DNA from: Alphaproteobacteria bacterium
GTDB lineage: Bacteria; Pseudomonadota; Alphaproteobacteria; SMXP01
NCBI GenBank assembly: GCA_021774995.1
Contig: JAJFIM010000362.1
Coordinates: 1-12,366 of the forward strand
Direction of reading: 5' to 3'
DNA: 12,366 bases
Shown here in pieces: positions 5,137-11,468 of the stretch. Position 1 is the stretch's first letter. Every line of letters starts with the position of its first letter. A program made the position numbers and the translations under genes. The notes beneath the pieces were generated by a model. It was given only the letters and a program-made list of their open reading frames with translations, did no database searches and was not told the origin of the DNA.

Positions 5137-8064
5137 TCAAAAGAAGGCAAAGTCGTCAGTATGAAGATCGGTGGGCGCCACGCCCAGAAGCGTTATCGCG
5201 TCGCCATTGCCAAAGTCGATCACCGTGTCAGGTCCGACCTGGGTCGCCACCAGTAGAACTTCGGCGAGAGAGTCAAACGCCGCGCCCAATCCCAACTCTA
5301 TGACATCCTCGCTTGCCGCCCCGGCGACAAAATCCTGGATCGTATCGGCGCCATCGCCAAGGCCATAAATGAATGTGTCGTCGCCGCCGCCGCCAATCAG
5401 CGTGTTGCCCGCGCCGTCCCCTTCCAGCGTGTCGTTAAAATCAGTGCCTCTGAGGCCCTCAATGGACACAAAAGTATCGCCTAGGGCGTCGCCGGTGTTG
5501 GAACCGGGCGTGGCAAGGGAGGCTTTGACGCCCGCCGAACCCAACAACTTGTAGCTGGCGAAATCAAAACCCGCGCCGCCATTGAGATTATCCGCTCCCG
5601 CACCGCCATTTAGCGTGTCATTGCCCGAACCGCCGATCAGCGTATCATCGCCCAAAAAGCCGAACAGCCAGTCAGCGCCGGAGCCCGCCCCGCCGTCAAT
5701 AATATTGGCGCCGTCATTGCCGCCCAGAAGATCGTCAAAGGACGAGCCCAGCATATTCTCAACGGAGCTAAAACTGTCGCCAGCCGCATCGCCATTGTTC
5801 AGAAAGCCAAAATTCTGGAGCGCCCACAGTCCCACGCCTGACGAGGCATAACTCGCCGTGTCACTTCCCGCGCCGCCATTGAGCGTGTCGCTTCCCGCGC
5901 CGCCGCTCAGCGTGTCATCGCCGCTGACGCCCCACAGCGCATCATTGCCGCTCAATCCGCTCAGCATATCAACGCCCTGATTCCCAACCAGTATATTCGA
6001 CCCGCCATCGCCTTCCAGCGTATCATTAAAACTGGAGCCCCTGAGCCCTTCGATAGAGGTGTGCGTGTCGCCTCCCGCATCGCCGGTGTTGGAACCGGGG
6101 TTGGTCAGAGACGCTTTCACTCCGGCCGCGCTCGACGCGTAGCTGGCGTAATCAAACCCCGAGCCGCCATCAAGGCTGTCAGCTCCAGTGCCGCCAATCA
6201 GCAAATCATGACCTTCAGAACCAGATAAGGTATTGCCGAAGCCATCGCCTTCCAACGTGTCATTAAAGTCGGTGCCGATCAGCCCTTCGATAGTACTGTA
6301 AAGGTCACCCGCCGCATCACCGGTATTGGCGCCGGGATTGATCAGAGAAGCGGTCACACCGGCGGCGCTCCATCTATAGCTGGCGTAATCAAAGTGACCG
6401 CCGCCCTGGAGACTGTCCGCACCCGCACCGCCGTTCAGCGTATCGTTGCCCACGCCGCCCACAAGCGTGTCATCACCCGAGAAACCAAACAGCCGGTCGG
6501 CGCCATTCATCCCCCGAATTTCATTGGCCAAGTCATTGCCGCCCAGGATATCGTCAAAGAACGAGCCGATCATGTTCTCGATGCTGGTAAATGTATCGCC
6601 CAAAGCATCGCCGGTGTTTAGAAAGCCAAATTTCTGAGTGGCGAAAACACCGGCGGAGGAGGACAGATAACTCGCCGTGTCCGTACCGCCGCCGCCATTA
6701 AGAAAGTCCGCGCCAGCGCCGCCGGTCAGAGTGTCATTGGACCCCAATTCTCCCCCAACAGACACTTGCAACTCATATGTCCCGCCGCCGGGAATCACCG
6801 AGAGACTGGGGAAAGCACCGACCGCAATAAAATACGTACCCGCCGCCGGGGCGACAAATGTCAAAAAGGAATCTTGAAAACTGGTTGATCCTCCCGCGCC
6901 GTCCGATGGGTTCGAATCATCATTAAACGCAAGCTGCGCGCCGGATGAATCAAATATGCTGAGATAAGAATCAAAAGACCCGCCAGAACCACTGCCAAAA
7001 TCGAGATCAAGCGTTACTGAAGAACCGGTATTGTTCAGGGTCACGGCGTAATAATCAACCGAGCCATCCCCATTCCCAACTATAGAGACATGCGGCGTCG
7101 TGGTTGTATTGGCGATATCGCCATCGGAGGCGAGACTAAATTGATCGCTTATATCAAGCGCCGTCGCAATACTGTTATTTCCAGCGCCGGAAATTTTGGA
7201 AACCTGGCCATCGCCGAAACTTATGCCGCTGCCGTTATTTGTCGCTGCATCGCCAAACAACGCGTCGGCGCCGGCGCCGCCGATAAGTTGATCCCCGCCG
7301 CCGCCGCCAAATATGGTTTCATTCCCCGCTGTGCCCGTGATCGTGTTGGCCTGGTCATTGCCGTGGATGGTGAGGTCCGCCGCGCCCCGGAGCAACGTTA
7401 AATTCGCTTGCGAAAAGGGAAGAAAATAAATACTGGGAGCAAAATCCTGCACGCCGTAAACGCTTTGTATGCCGCTGATGTCATCCGATTGGAGTCCCGC
7501 CAGCCCCAGATTAATATTGGGGTTCATGATAGCCAGATTAGTCTCTTCATGATTGAGGCCCACTGAATGGCCAATTTCATGCAGCGCCACCAGAAAAAAA
7601 CTGTTTGCATTCCAAAACGTCGTCTCGCCGCTGTCAAAAACAATATCGCCTGAGGCGGCGCTTTGGTTGGATGTTCCGCCCAGATCAGGCGTGAAGGCCG
7701 CAGCCAGAGTGCCAAAAGGGCCATCTAGAAATCCGCCGGTGATCCGTATATCGGCAAAATCCCCTTGGCCCATATTGCCGCCGCCATCGGCAATCTGAAT
7801 AAACTCTATGTTCGCGACAGCAGACCAGGCGTCAAATGCCGCATTGAGAGCGCTTAGAAAATCGAAACCGAGAAAGCTCGACAGACCCGTGGAACCGCCG
7901 GAAAACCATGTAGCATCGGGTGATTGATTGGTCAGTCCCGATCCCGCCAGACTCCACGTCACCACGCCGCCAAGAGTGCCCGAAACGCCCGTATCGCCCC
8001 ACTTGCCGCCGGAGGCGACAAATTTTTGTAAAACTGGCCCCGCTGATTCGCCTCCCGCACTCAT
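5137..8064 (-). CDS. secreted matrixin-like metalloprotease with PPC domain and RTX repeats
   Basis: A 975-residue Gly/Asp-rich protein in which I find no cysteine. Residues about 20-205 form a metzincin zinc protease domain. The zinc site is HEIGHSVGLNH (His162, His166, His172; catalytic Glu163) and the Met-turn is at AIMNP (Met180). SGDIVFDSGETTFW (138-151) resembles the matrixin calcium/zinc region. A first short RTX block (about 234-272) is followed by a PPC-type beta domain (about 296-436, with VDYYAVTL, DSYLSIFD and GTYFIAVGAF). A long RTX region (about 443-895) comes next, with nonapeptides such as GGAGADSLQ and interspersed larger modules. The C-terminal 80 residues (DGADTIQDFVAG...DDFAFF) look like a type I secretion signal, and there is no N-terminal signal peptide. 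It should fold on binding calcium outside the cell. No type I exporter genes are in the window. AGGGAG precedes the chosen ATG by about 11 bases. Its substrate is unknown. Confidence 0.9.
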   Translation of the reverse strand: MSAGGESAGPVLQKFVASGGKWGDTGVSGTLGGVVTWSLAGSGLTNQSPDATWFSGGSTGLSSFLGFDFLSALNAAFDAWSAVANIEFIQIADGGGNMGQGDFADIRITGGFLDGPFGTLAAAFTPDLGGTSNQSAASGDIVFDSGETTFWNANSFFLVALHEIGHSVGLNHEETNLAIMNPNINLGLAGLQSDDISGIQSVYGVQDFAPSIYFLPFSQANLTLLRGAADLTIHGNDQANTITGTAGNETIFGGGGGDQLIGGAGADALFGDAATNNGSGISFGDGQVSKISGAGNNSIATALDISDQFSLASDGDIANTTTTPHVSIVGNGDGSVDYYAVTLNNTGSSVTLDLDFGSGSGGSFDSYLSIFDSSGAQLAFNDDSNPSDGAGGSTSFQDSFLTFVAPAAGTYFIAVGAFPSLSVIPGGGTYELQVSVGGELGSNDTLTGGAGADFLNGGGGTDTASYLSSSAGVFATQKFGFLNTGDALGDTFTSIENMIGSFFDDILGGNDLANEIRGMNGADRLFGFSGDDTLVGGVGNDTLNGGAGADSLQGGGHFDYASYRWSAAGVTASLINPGANTGDAAGDLYSTIEGLIGTDFNDTLEGDGFGNTLSGSEGHDLLIGGTGADSLDGGSGFDYASYASSAAGVKASLTNPGSNTGDAGGDTHTSIEGLRGSSFNDTLEGDGGSNILVGNQGVDMLSGLSGNDALWGVSGDDTLSGGAGSDTLNGGAGSDTASYASSGVGLWALQNFGFLNNGDAAGDSFSSVENMLGSSFDDLLGGNDGANIIDGGAGSGADWLFGFLGDDTLIGGSGNDTLNGGAGADNLNGGAGFDFASYKLLGSAGVKASLATPGSNTGDALGDTFVSIEGLRGTDFNDTLEGDGAGNTLIGGGGDDTFIYGLGDGADTIQDFVAGAASEDVIELGLGAAFDSLAEVLLVATQVGPDTVIDFGNGDAITLLGVAPTDLHTDDFAFF
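5395..5862 (-). repeat. second copy of the A-RTX-B double module
   Basis: It encodes residues about 735-890. Module A is TASYASSGVGLWALQNFGFL and onward. It is followed by DWLFGFLGDDTLIGGSGND, TLNGGAGADNLNGG, and module B beginning FDFASY. It matches the unit at 6205-6681 segment by segment and lies about 273 residues further along the protein. Confidence 0.7.
5989..6153 (-). repeat. lone middle B module
   Basis: It encodes residues about 638-692. This B module stands between the two A-RTX-B units without its own A. It shares KASL-NPGSNTGDA and IEGLRG with the last B module (834-888), so it is closer to that copy than to the preceding one. Confidence 0.6.
6205..6681 (-). repeat. first copy of the A-RTX-B double module
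   Basis: It encodes residues about 462-620. The copy consists of module A, the RTX string RLFGFSGDDTLVGGVGND, then TLNGGAGADSLQGG, then module B. The second copy at 5395-5862 has the same order, including the unusual LFGF-GDDTL string at the same place. This indicates duplication of the whole unit rather than separate spread of A and B. Confidence 0.7.
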
Positions 8065-8235
8065 GGGCGCATGCTCTCCCTGGAACTCATATATATCTTA
8101 ATATGATACAATAAAATACTGCGCACAATCACCTACCAATAACCGAACCCTTATTTTATAAGGGATAGGGTTAAATGAACAATGGGAATTACGCTCGATT
8201 TTTTAGGCAAATATACGGCCAAATCAAAAAGACAA
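8065..8235 (-). promoter_or_regulatory. AT-rich upstream region of the RTX gene with a perfect palindrome
   Basis: This 171-base gap is much more AT-rich than its surroundings. It contains CCCTTAT-TTT-ATAAGGG at 8148-8164, a perfect 7-base dyad about 85 bases before the RTX start. No T-run follows it on either strand, so it is more likely an operator than a terminator. On the minus strand, between it and the gene, lie AT stretches such as TATCAT and TATATAT that could be -10 boxes. I found no -35 at proper spacing that I trust. It suggests that the RTX gene has its own promoter rather than depending on the sulfotransferase operon. Confidence 0.4.
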
Positions 8236-9348
8236 TTAATCATATCCCATAAGCTCCGCCACGCCTTGGGTCTCTTGCCCGATCAAAACACGCTCTTCCT
8301 CCGAAAGGGCGTGTTGATAATAGGCCGGCGCGCGCAACTTATCCGCATAGTCTGCAATAACGGACTGCGCCTCATCAATTTTGCAATGCTCCATGATCAG
8401 ACTTAGCGTTTTTGCAGGTTCCGCACACAGATCTTCATAGCGCATGAGAAAACACGATTGGCGCAGCTTCGGATTGTCCATTATATCCCGGTAAAAAGAC
8501 CCATAGATATGGGTCCAATAGAGCGCCCACGCCCGAAGGTCTTCCCTGGAGCGCCAAGCCTTAAGCACAGCGTTCACGCAGGATTGATCGCCCATATTAA
8601 TCGGCCGCCGGTCAGGGCCGAATTCAAAATGGCCGACGCGCCGTAAATGCTCCAAGGCGCGCGGGTTATCCTCAACGCCGTTCGAGAAAATGATTTGCTG
8701 GCGCATGAGGGAAGCAATGTGCCGCACCGGGTGGCGCACGGGGATCACAAAACGCGCATCAGGAAAGAGTTTTAGAAGATAGGCAATGCGCGCAATATTA
8801 TAATTGCCTTTTGAGACATAGCGGCGACCTCCGCGAATGAGCATGAGCTTTGCAATATGGTCTTTCAAAAAGCGCTCGAACTGGGGATGATCCGCCGCCG
8901 CATTTAAGACGTTTGATTGCGCGGGGTCATGAAGGTGAGAGAAAAAAGCCATCCACAACACTTCTTCCATGGCTTCCGGACTGTCAGGCGTTACCAGCAT
9001 GCCGTCGCCATGAGCGCGCTCTACCGCTTCTCCTTTTTGTTGCGGAACCCGGTCGAGAAACGCATTCCACAAATATGGCGTGTAAAGAAATGGAAAATCT
9101 TTATATCTGTGAGAGACAAAGCCGGGACAGCGGGACAATATTTCGAGAAGGATTGTTGTCCCTGAGCGCGCAAGCCCTGTGACAAAAACTGGGCGCTGAA
9201 GAGGCGCGTTGTCAATTTCTTCGCGCAAAATCCGCGATTCTAAATTTCCAAGCCCAATCCAAAATGGCTTCGTACGCTCTATCGCACCGCCAAAGAAATG
9301 CACCCAGGGGACAGTTTGAAAATGCGTATCTGTTTTCCGCCCACCCAT
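8236..9348 (-). CDS. sulfotransferase family protein
   Basis: A 370-residue protein with the PAPS-binding signatures of sulfotransferases (Sulfotransfer_3-like). The 5'-phosphosulfate loop is PVFVTGLARSGTT (53-65). The 3'-phosphate segment is RFVIPVRHPVRHIASL (199-214), with Arg205 and Ser213 as the expected contacts. YEDLCAEP near the C-terminus is also typical of the family. It would transfer sulfate from PAPS to a hydroxyl of a small molecule, lipid or glycan; the acceptor is unknown. The reading frame is open upstream to 9453, but that would overlap the preceding gene by 85 bases. ATG at 9348, 20 bases after that gene's stop, gives the usual distance to the P-loop. It is the third gene of the minus-strand set with the small YVGPG protein and the three-TM protein. 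There is no signal peptide or membrane segment from this start. Confidence 0.87.
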   Translation of the reverse strand: MGGRKTDTHFQTVPWVHFFGGAIERTKPFWIGLGNLESRILREEIDNAPLQRPVFVTGLARSGTTILLEILSRCPGFVSHRYKDFPFLYTPYLWNAFLDRVPQQKGEAVERAHGDGMLVTPDSPEAMEEVLWMAFFSHLHDPAQSNVLNAAADHPQFERFLKDHIAKLMLIRGGRRYVSKGNYNIARIAYLLKLFPDARFVIPVRHPVRHIASLMRQQIIFSNGVEDNPRALEHLRRVGHFEFGPDRRPINMGDQSCVNAVLKAWRSREDLRAWALYWTHIYGSFYRDIMDNPKLRQSCFLMRYEDLCAEPAKTLSLIMEHCKIDEAQSVIADYADKLRAPAYYQHALSEEERVLIGQETQGVAELMGYD

Positions 9349-9368
9349 GAATCTTTGGCCAATTGAAA

Positions 9369-10133
9369 TTAGTGAATGCGAAAAATAAATTTGATCGCCA
9401 AAGAAGAGAAGATCAAGACAGCGAAAAAAACAACTTCCCAAGAGCCAAGCCAATTGGGACCAAAGTCAAGATAGGTCTTGACCGGGAGGGCAAATTTTAT
9501 CTGCTCCACATCTGATTCAGCCGGTAAATATCCCGAAGAGTTGCCAATGATGGCGTTCCACCAGAAACGTTTGTGCAATACGGGAACAGCGCTTGGAAGG
9601 GGGAGCGTCGCTAAAGCTACGCCTCGCGCATCATAGAGTTGGATTTTCTCACCCAGGCCCGGCCAGCTAATCTGGCGCAGCGCCGCAACCTTGGTTGAAC
9701 TTTGCGCAAGAGTTAGCCAGATCGCCTGTGTATCCGGCGCGACGCTAAATTGAATTTGTTCGCCGGGCTGGGGCTGTGCGCCGTCATAAGTGTTGCTCAT
9801 CCAGACCAGTATAAAAAGAACCGGCAAGGAAGCGGCTATTGTAGGACCCAAAGCAAGGCCGATTTGTTTCAAAGACAATCCAATTGAATTTTTAAGAAGC
9901 GGCCATAGCCCCTCAAAATCTCCGTCATACCCAGCCAGGGTTTTAAGAGCGCGCGCCGCCTGTTTTTTGACCTGAGCCAGACGATCTTGAGGGGACAGCA
10001 CTTGATAAATCAGCATAGAAAGGCCGCCCCCAAAAACCCCCCAGAAACACAAGCGCATCAATGGCGGCAAAGGCCCCATCAAGACCGCGTCAACCCAAGA
10101 AAAAAGAGGCGCTGGAAAATCAAGTAAGCCCAT
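9369..10133 (-). CDS. three-TM membrane protein, YidC/EMC3-like topology (uncertain)
   Basis: A 254-residue membrane protein that I do not recognise as a named family. Hydrophobic segments lie at about 25-46, 91-112 and 230-250. Between the first two is a charged, helical cytosolic loop (SPQDRLAQVKKQAARALKTL and onward). Between the second and third is a soluble stretch of about 115 residues, rich in beta-formers and probably periplasmic. TM-helical loop-TM resembles the core of the Oxa1/YidC/EMC3/TMCO1 superfamily, but that is a topological impression, not a motif match. ATG at 10133 is preceded by AGGCGG and gives the start MGLLDFPAPLF. A GTG at 10163 would add ten residues but lacks a ribosome-binding site. 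It lies 72 bases downstream of the YVGPG protein and 20 bases upstream of the sulfotransferase, so it is probably in one operon with them. Confidence 0.75.
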   Translation of the reverse strand: MGLLDFPAPLFSWVDAVLMGPLPPLMRLCFWGVFGGGLSMLIYQVLSPQDRLAQVKKQAARALKTLAGYDGDFEGLWPLLKNSIGLSLKQIGLALGPTIAASLPVLFILVWMSNTYDGAQPQPGEQIQFSVAPDTQAIWLTLAQSSTKVAALRQISWPGLGEKIQLYDARGVALATLPLPSAVPVLHKRFWWNAIIGNSSGYLPAESDVEQIKFALPVKTYLDFGPNWLGSWEVVFFAVLIFSSLAIKFIFRIH

Positions 10134-10205
10134 TGATCCGCCTATGAGTGTCCCAAGCGCCACGGATTCCGGTGTGGGGAGGTTTTGCGCACTTCAATTA
10201 AGTTT

Positions 10206-10487
10206 TTAATCTGAAACTTCCGGAGCGCCCGTATCCGGCGCAGGAGACGCATCGCCCGCGGCTTTTGCGGCCTCTTCCTTCTTAGCCGCCCGAAAGCGCT
10301 TCAGCATTTTACGAATGGGCCATGACAGCACCAGACCCAGAGCCGCAAAAACCGCAGCAACGAGACCCACAAGAGCGCCAATGAGGCTGATCCCCGCCCC
10401 GGGGCCAACATAGGCCATCGCGGCGCCCGGCCAGACGATAAATCCCAGCGCTGCAATTGCAATGGACGCGAACACCATTCGTTTCAT
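10206..10487 (-). CDS. small exported membrane protein with YVGPGAG motif
   Basis: A 93-residue protein. Residues 1-25 are a signal peptide: basic MKR, a hydrophobic core, and AMA before Tyr26. The mature protein begins YVGPGAGISL and runs into one hydrophobic segment (about 32-55). It then has the basic WPIRKMLKRFRAAKK and an acidic, Ala/Pro-rich tail. This places the mature N-terminus outside the cytoplasm and the tail inside. I know of small proteins with this AYVGPGAG start in Proteobacteria but no established function. A modest CAGG precedes the ATG. It is the first gene of the minus-strand set, and the strong hairpin/dyad at 10508-10543 lies just upstream. Confidence 0.8.
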   Translation of the reverse strand: MKRMVFASIAIAALGFIVWPGAAMAYVGPGAGISLIGALVGLVAAVFAALGLVLSWPIRKMLKRFRAAKKEEAAKAAGDASPAPDTGAPEVSD

Positions 10488-10651
10488 AACCTGAACCCCG
10501 CTTTGCTGCTTGGCGGCACTTTACGTCGTAAACCCCGCCAAGCTCAAGAGGAGAGTGCGGAGACGGGATCAAACCATAGCTTTTCGCCCTTAATTATGAT
10601 TGATATGCTCTATGGCGCCAATGGCGGGCGCGCGTCAAAAGAGGAGACCCC
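10488..10651. promoter_or_regulatory. divergent promoter region between the YVGPG gene and the amber-interrupted SDR
   Basis: A 164-base divergent gap. For the plus strand, TATGAT (10595-10600) and TATGCT (10604-10609) are possible -10 boxes. TTTTCG lies 17 bases before the latter, a poor -35. AGAGGAGA immediately precedes the SDR start at 10652. The minus-strand promoter must lie near or beyond the dyad at 10508-10543. Confidence 0.35.
10508..10543. promoter_or_regulatory. extended inverted repeat (operator or 5'-UTR hairpin)
   Basis: The arms GCTTGGCGG (10508-10516) and CCGCCAAGC (10535-10543) are perfectly complementary over nine bases. Between them TTTACG and CGTAAA (10520-10525 and 10527-10532) form a second, inner dyad. 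The structure ends about 20 bases before the YVGPG start. It could be a repressor site or, if transcribed, a stable hairpin in the leader. No T-run follows in the minus direction, which argues against a simple terminator. Confidence 0.5.
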
Positions 10652-11443
10652 ATGATTGGAGATTTAAGCGGGAAAGTCGCGGTGGTTACGGGCGCCGGGC
10701 AGGGAATCGGCGAGGGCATTGCCCGACTCTTCGCCAAAGCCGGCGCTAAAATTGTGGTGGCGACGCGCACAGCCGCCAATGGCCAAGAAACGGTTAACGC
10801 CATTCTGTCTGACGGGGGAGAGGCCGCCCTCATCCAGACCGATGTCGGCGCGCACAACGCCGTGGACGAGATGGTGGCCGCCACTGCCGCCAAATATGGC
10901 CGTCTCGATATTATGGTGCATAACGCCGCTGTTTACCCGTTATATTCAATTGAAGACCTGCCCGATGACGCACTGGATCAAACTCTGTCGGTCAACCTGA
11001 AAGCCGCCTTCTAGCTCATGCAAGCCGCGCTGCCGCATTTTCGCAAGCAAAAAGGCGGCCGTATGCTGATCACTTCTTCCGTCACGGGGCCGACCGTCGC
11101 CATGCCGGGCACCGCCCATTACGCCGCGTCTAAGGGCGGGCTCAATGGATTCATCCGCACGGCGGCTTTGGAATACGGCCGGGAGAACATCACCGTCAAT
11201 GGCGTCGAGCCCGGTTATATCTTGACGCCCGCCATGTCGGCGCTGGGAGACGAGGATGAATTGCGCCAGATGGAGCGTTACATTCCCAATGGCAAACTGG
11301 GCCGCCCCAGCGACATTGCCAACGCCATGCTTTATTTGGCGTCGGACGAGGCGGGTTATGTGACCGGCCAAACCCTCATCGTTGACGGCGGCTCCACCTT
11401 GCCGGAAAGCCCCGTCATGCTGGATCAATTCTACAAAACGTAA
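10652..11443 (+). pseudogene. SDR family oxidoreductase interrupted by one in-frame TAG
   Basis: Two open stretches (10652-11014 and 11018-11443) are in the same frame and together make a 263-codon short-chain dehydrogenase/reductase broken only by TAG at codon 121 (11012-11014). The N-terminal part has TGAGQGIG (13-20), HNAA (90-93) and Asn115. The C-terminal part has Ser143 (TSSVTG), Tyr157 (HYAASKGG), Lys161, PGYILTPA and the TGQTLIVDGG end. Every catalytic residue is kept, and no other stop or frameshift is seen. The stop falls in NLKAAF-stop-LMQAALPHF, where relatives often have Trp or Leu; one base change from TGG or TTG would explain it. The 120-residue truncated product would lack Ser/Tyr/Lys. 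AGAGGAGA precedes the start. Explanations are a recent nonsense mutation, a sequencing error, amber suppression, or reinitiation at ATG 11018 three bases after the stop. The substrate is unknown. Confidence 0.85.
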
Positions 11444-11468
11444 AGCACGCAGAAGCGCCCGTGTCCGC

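Larger units (their letters stand above)
5380..6738 (-). repeat. RTX nonapeptide region with interspersed ~55-residue modules (order A-B-B-A-B)
   Basis: It encodes residues about 443-895 of the metalloprotease. Runs of calcium-binding GGxGxDxLx nonapeptides separate five larger modules. The A type (residues 462-516 and 735-788) shares DTASY, FGFLN-GDA-GD, and NM-GS-FDD-LGGND-AN. The B type (559-612, 638-690 and 834-888) shares F-ASY, AGV-ASL--PG-NTGDA-GD, and IEGL-G--FNDTLEGD. The coding strand repeats the corresponding DNA with many substitutions, so the duplications are not very recent. Confidence 0.8.

Noticed and set aside
5122..5145. CTTCT-CAAA-AGAAG hairpin as a terminator between the convergent kinase and RTX genes
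   Set aside because: The stem is short and AT-weak, overlaps the RTX stop codon, and has no T-run on either side.
5380..6738. Regular short DNA repeats suggesting a CRISPR or tandem-repeat array
   Set aside because: The repeats follow codons for RTX nonapeptides in one long open frame and are imperfect; there are no constant repeats with unique spacers.
9349..9453. Upstream extension of the sulfotransferase to 9453
   Set aside because: It would overlap the three-TM protein gene by 85 bases and add a hydrophobic N-terminus not typical of the family; ATG 9348 sits 20 bases after the previous stop.
11012..11014. Pyrrolysine or another programmed amino acid at the amber codon
   Set aside because: Pyrrolysine is rare in bacteria, the site is not catalytic in SDRs, and no supporting genes are visible; a point mutation or sequencing error is simpler.
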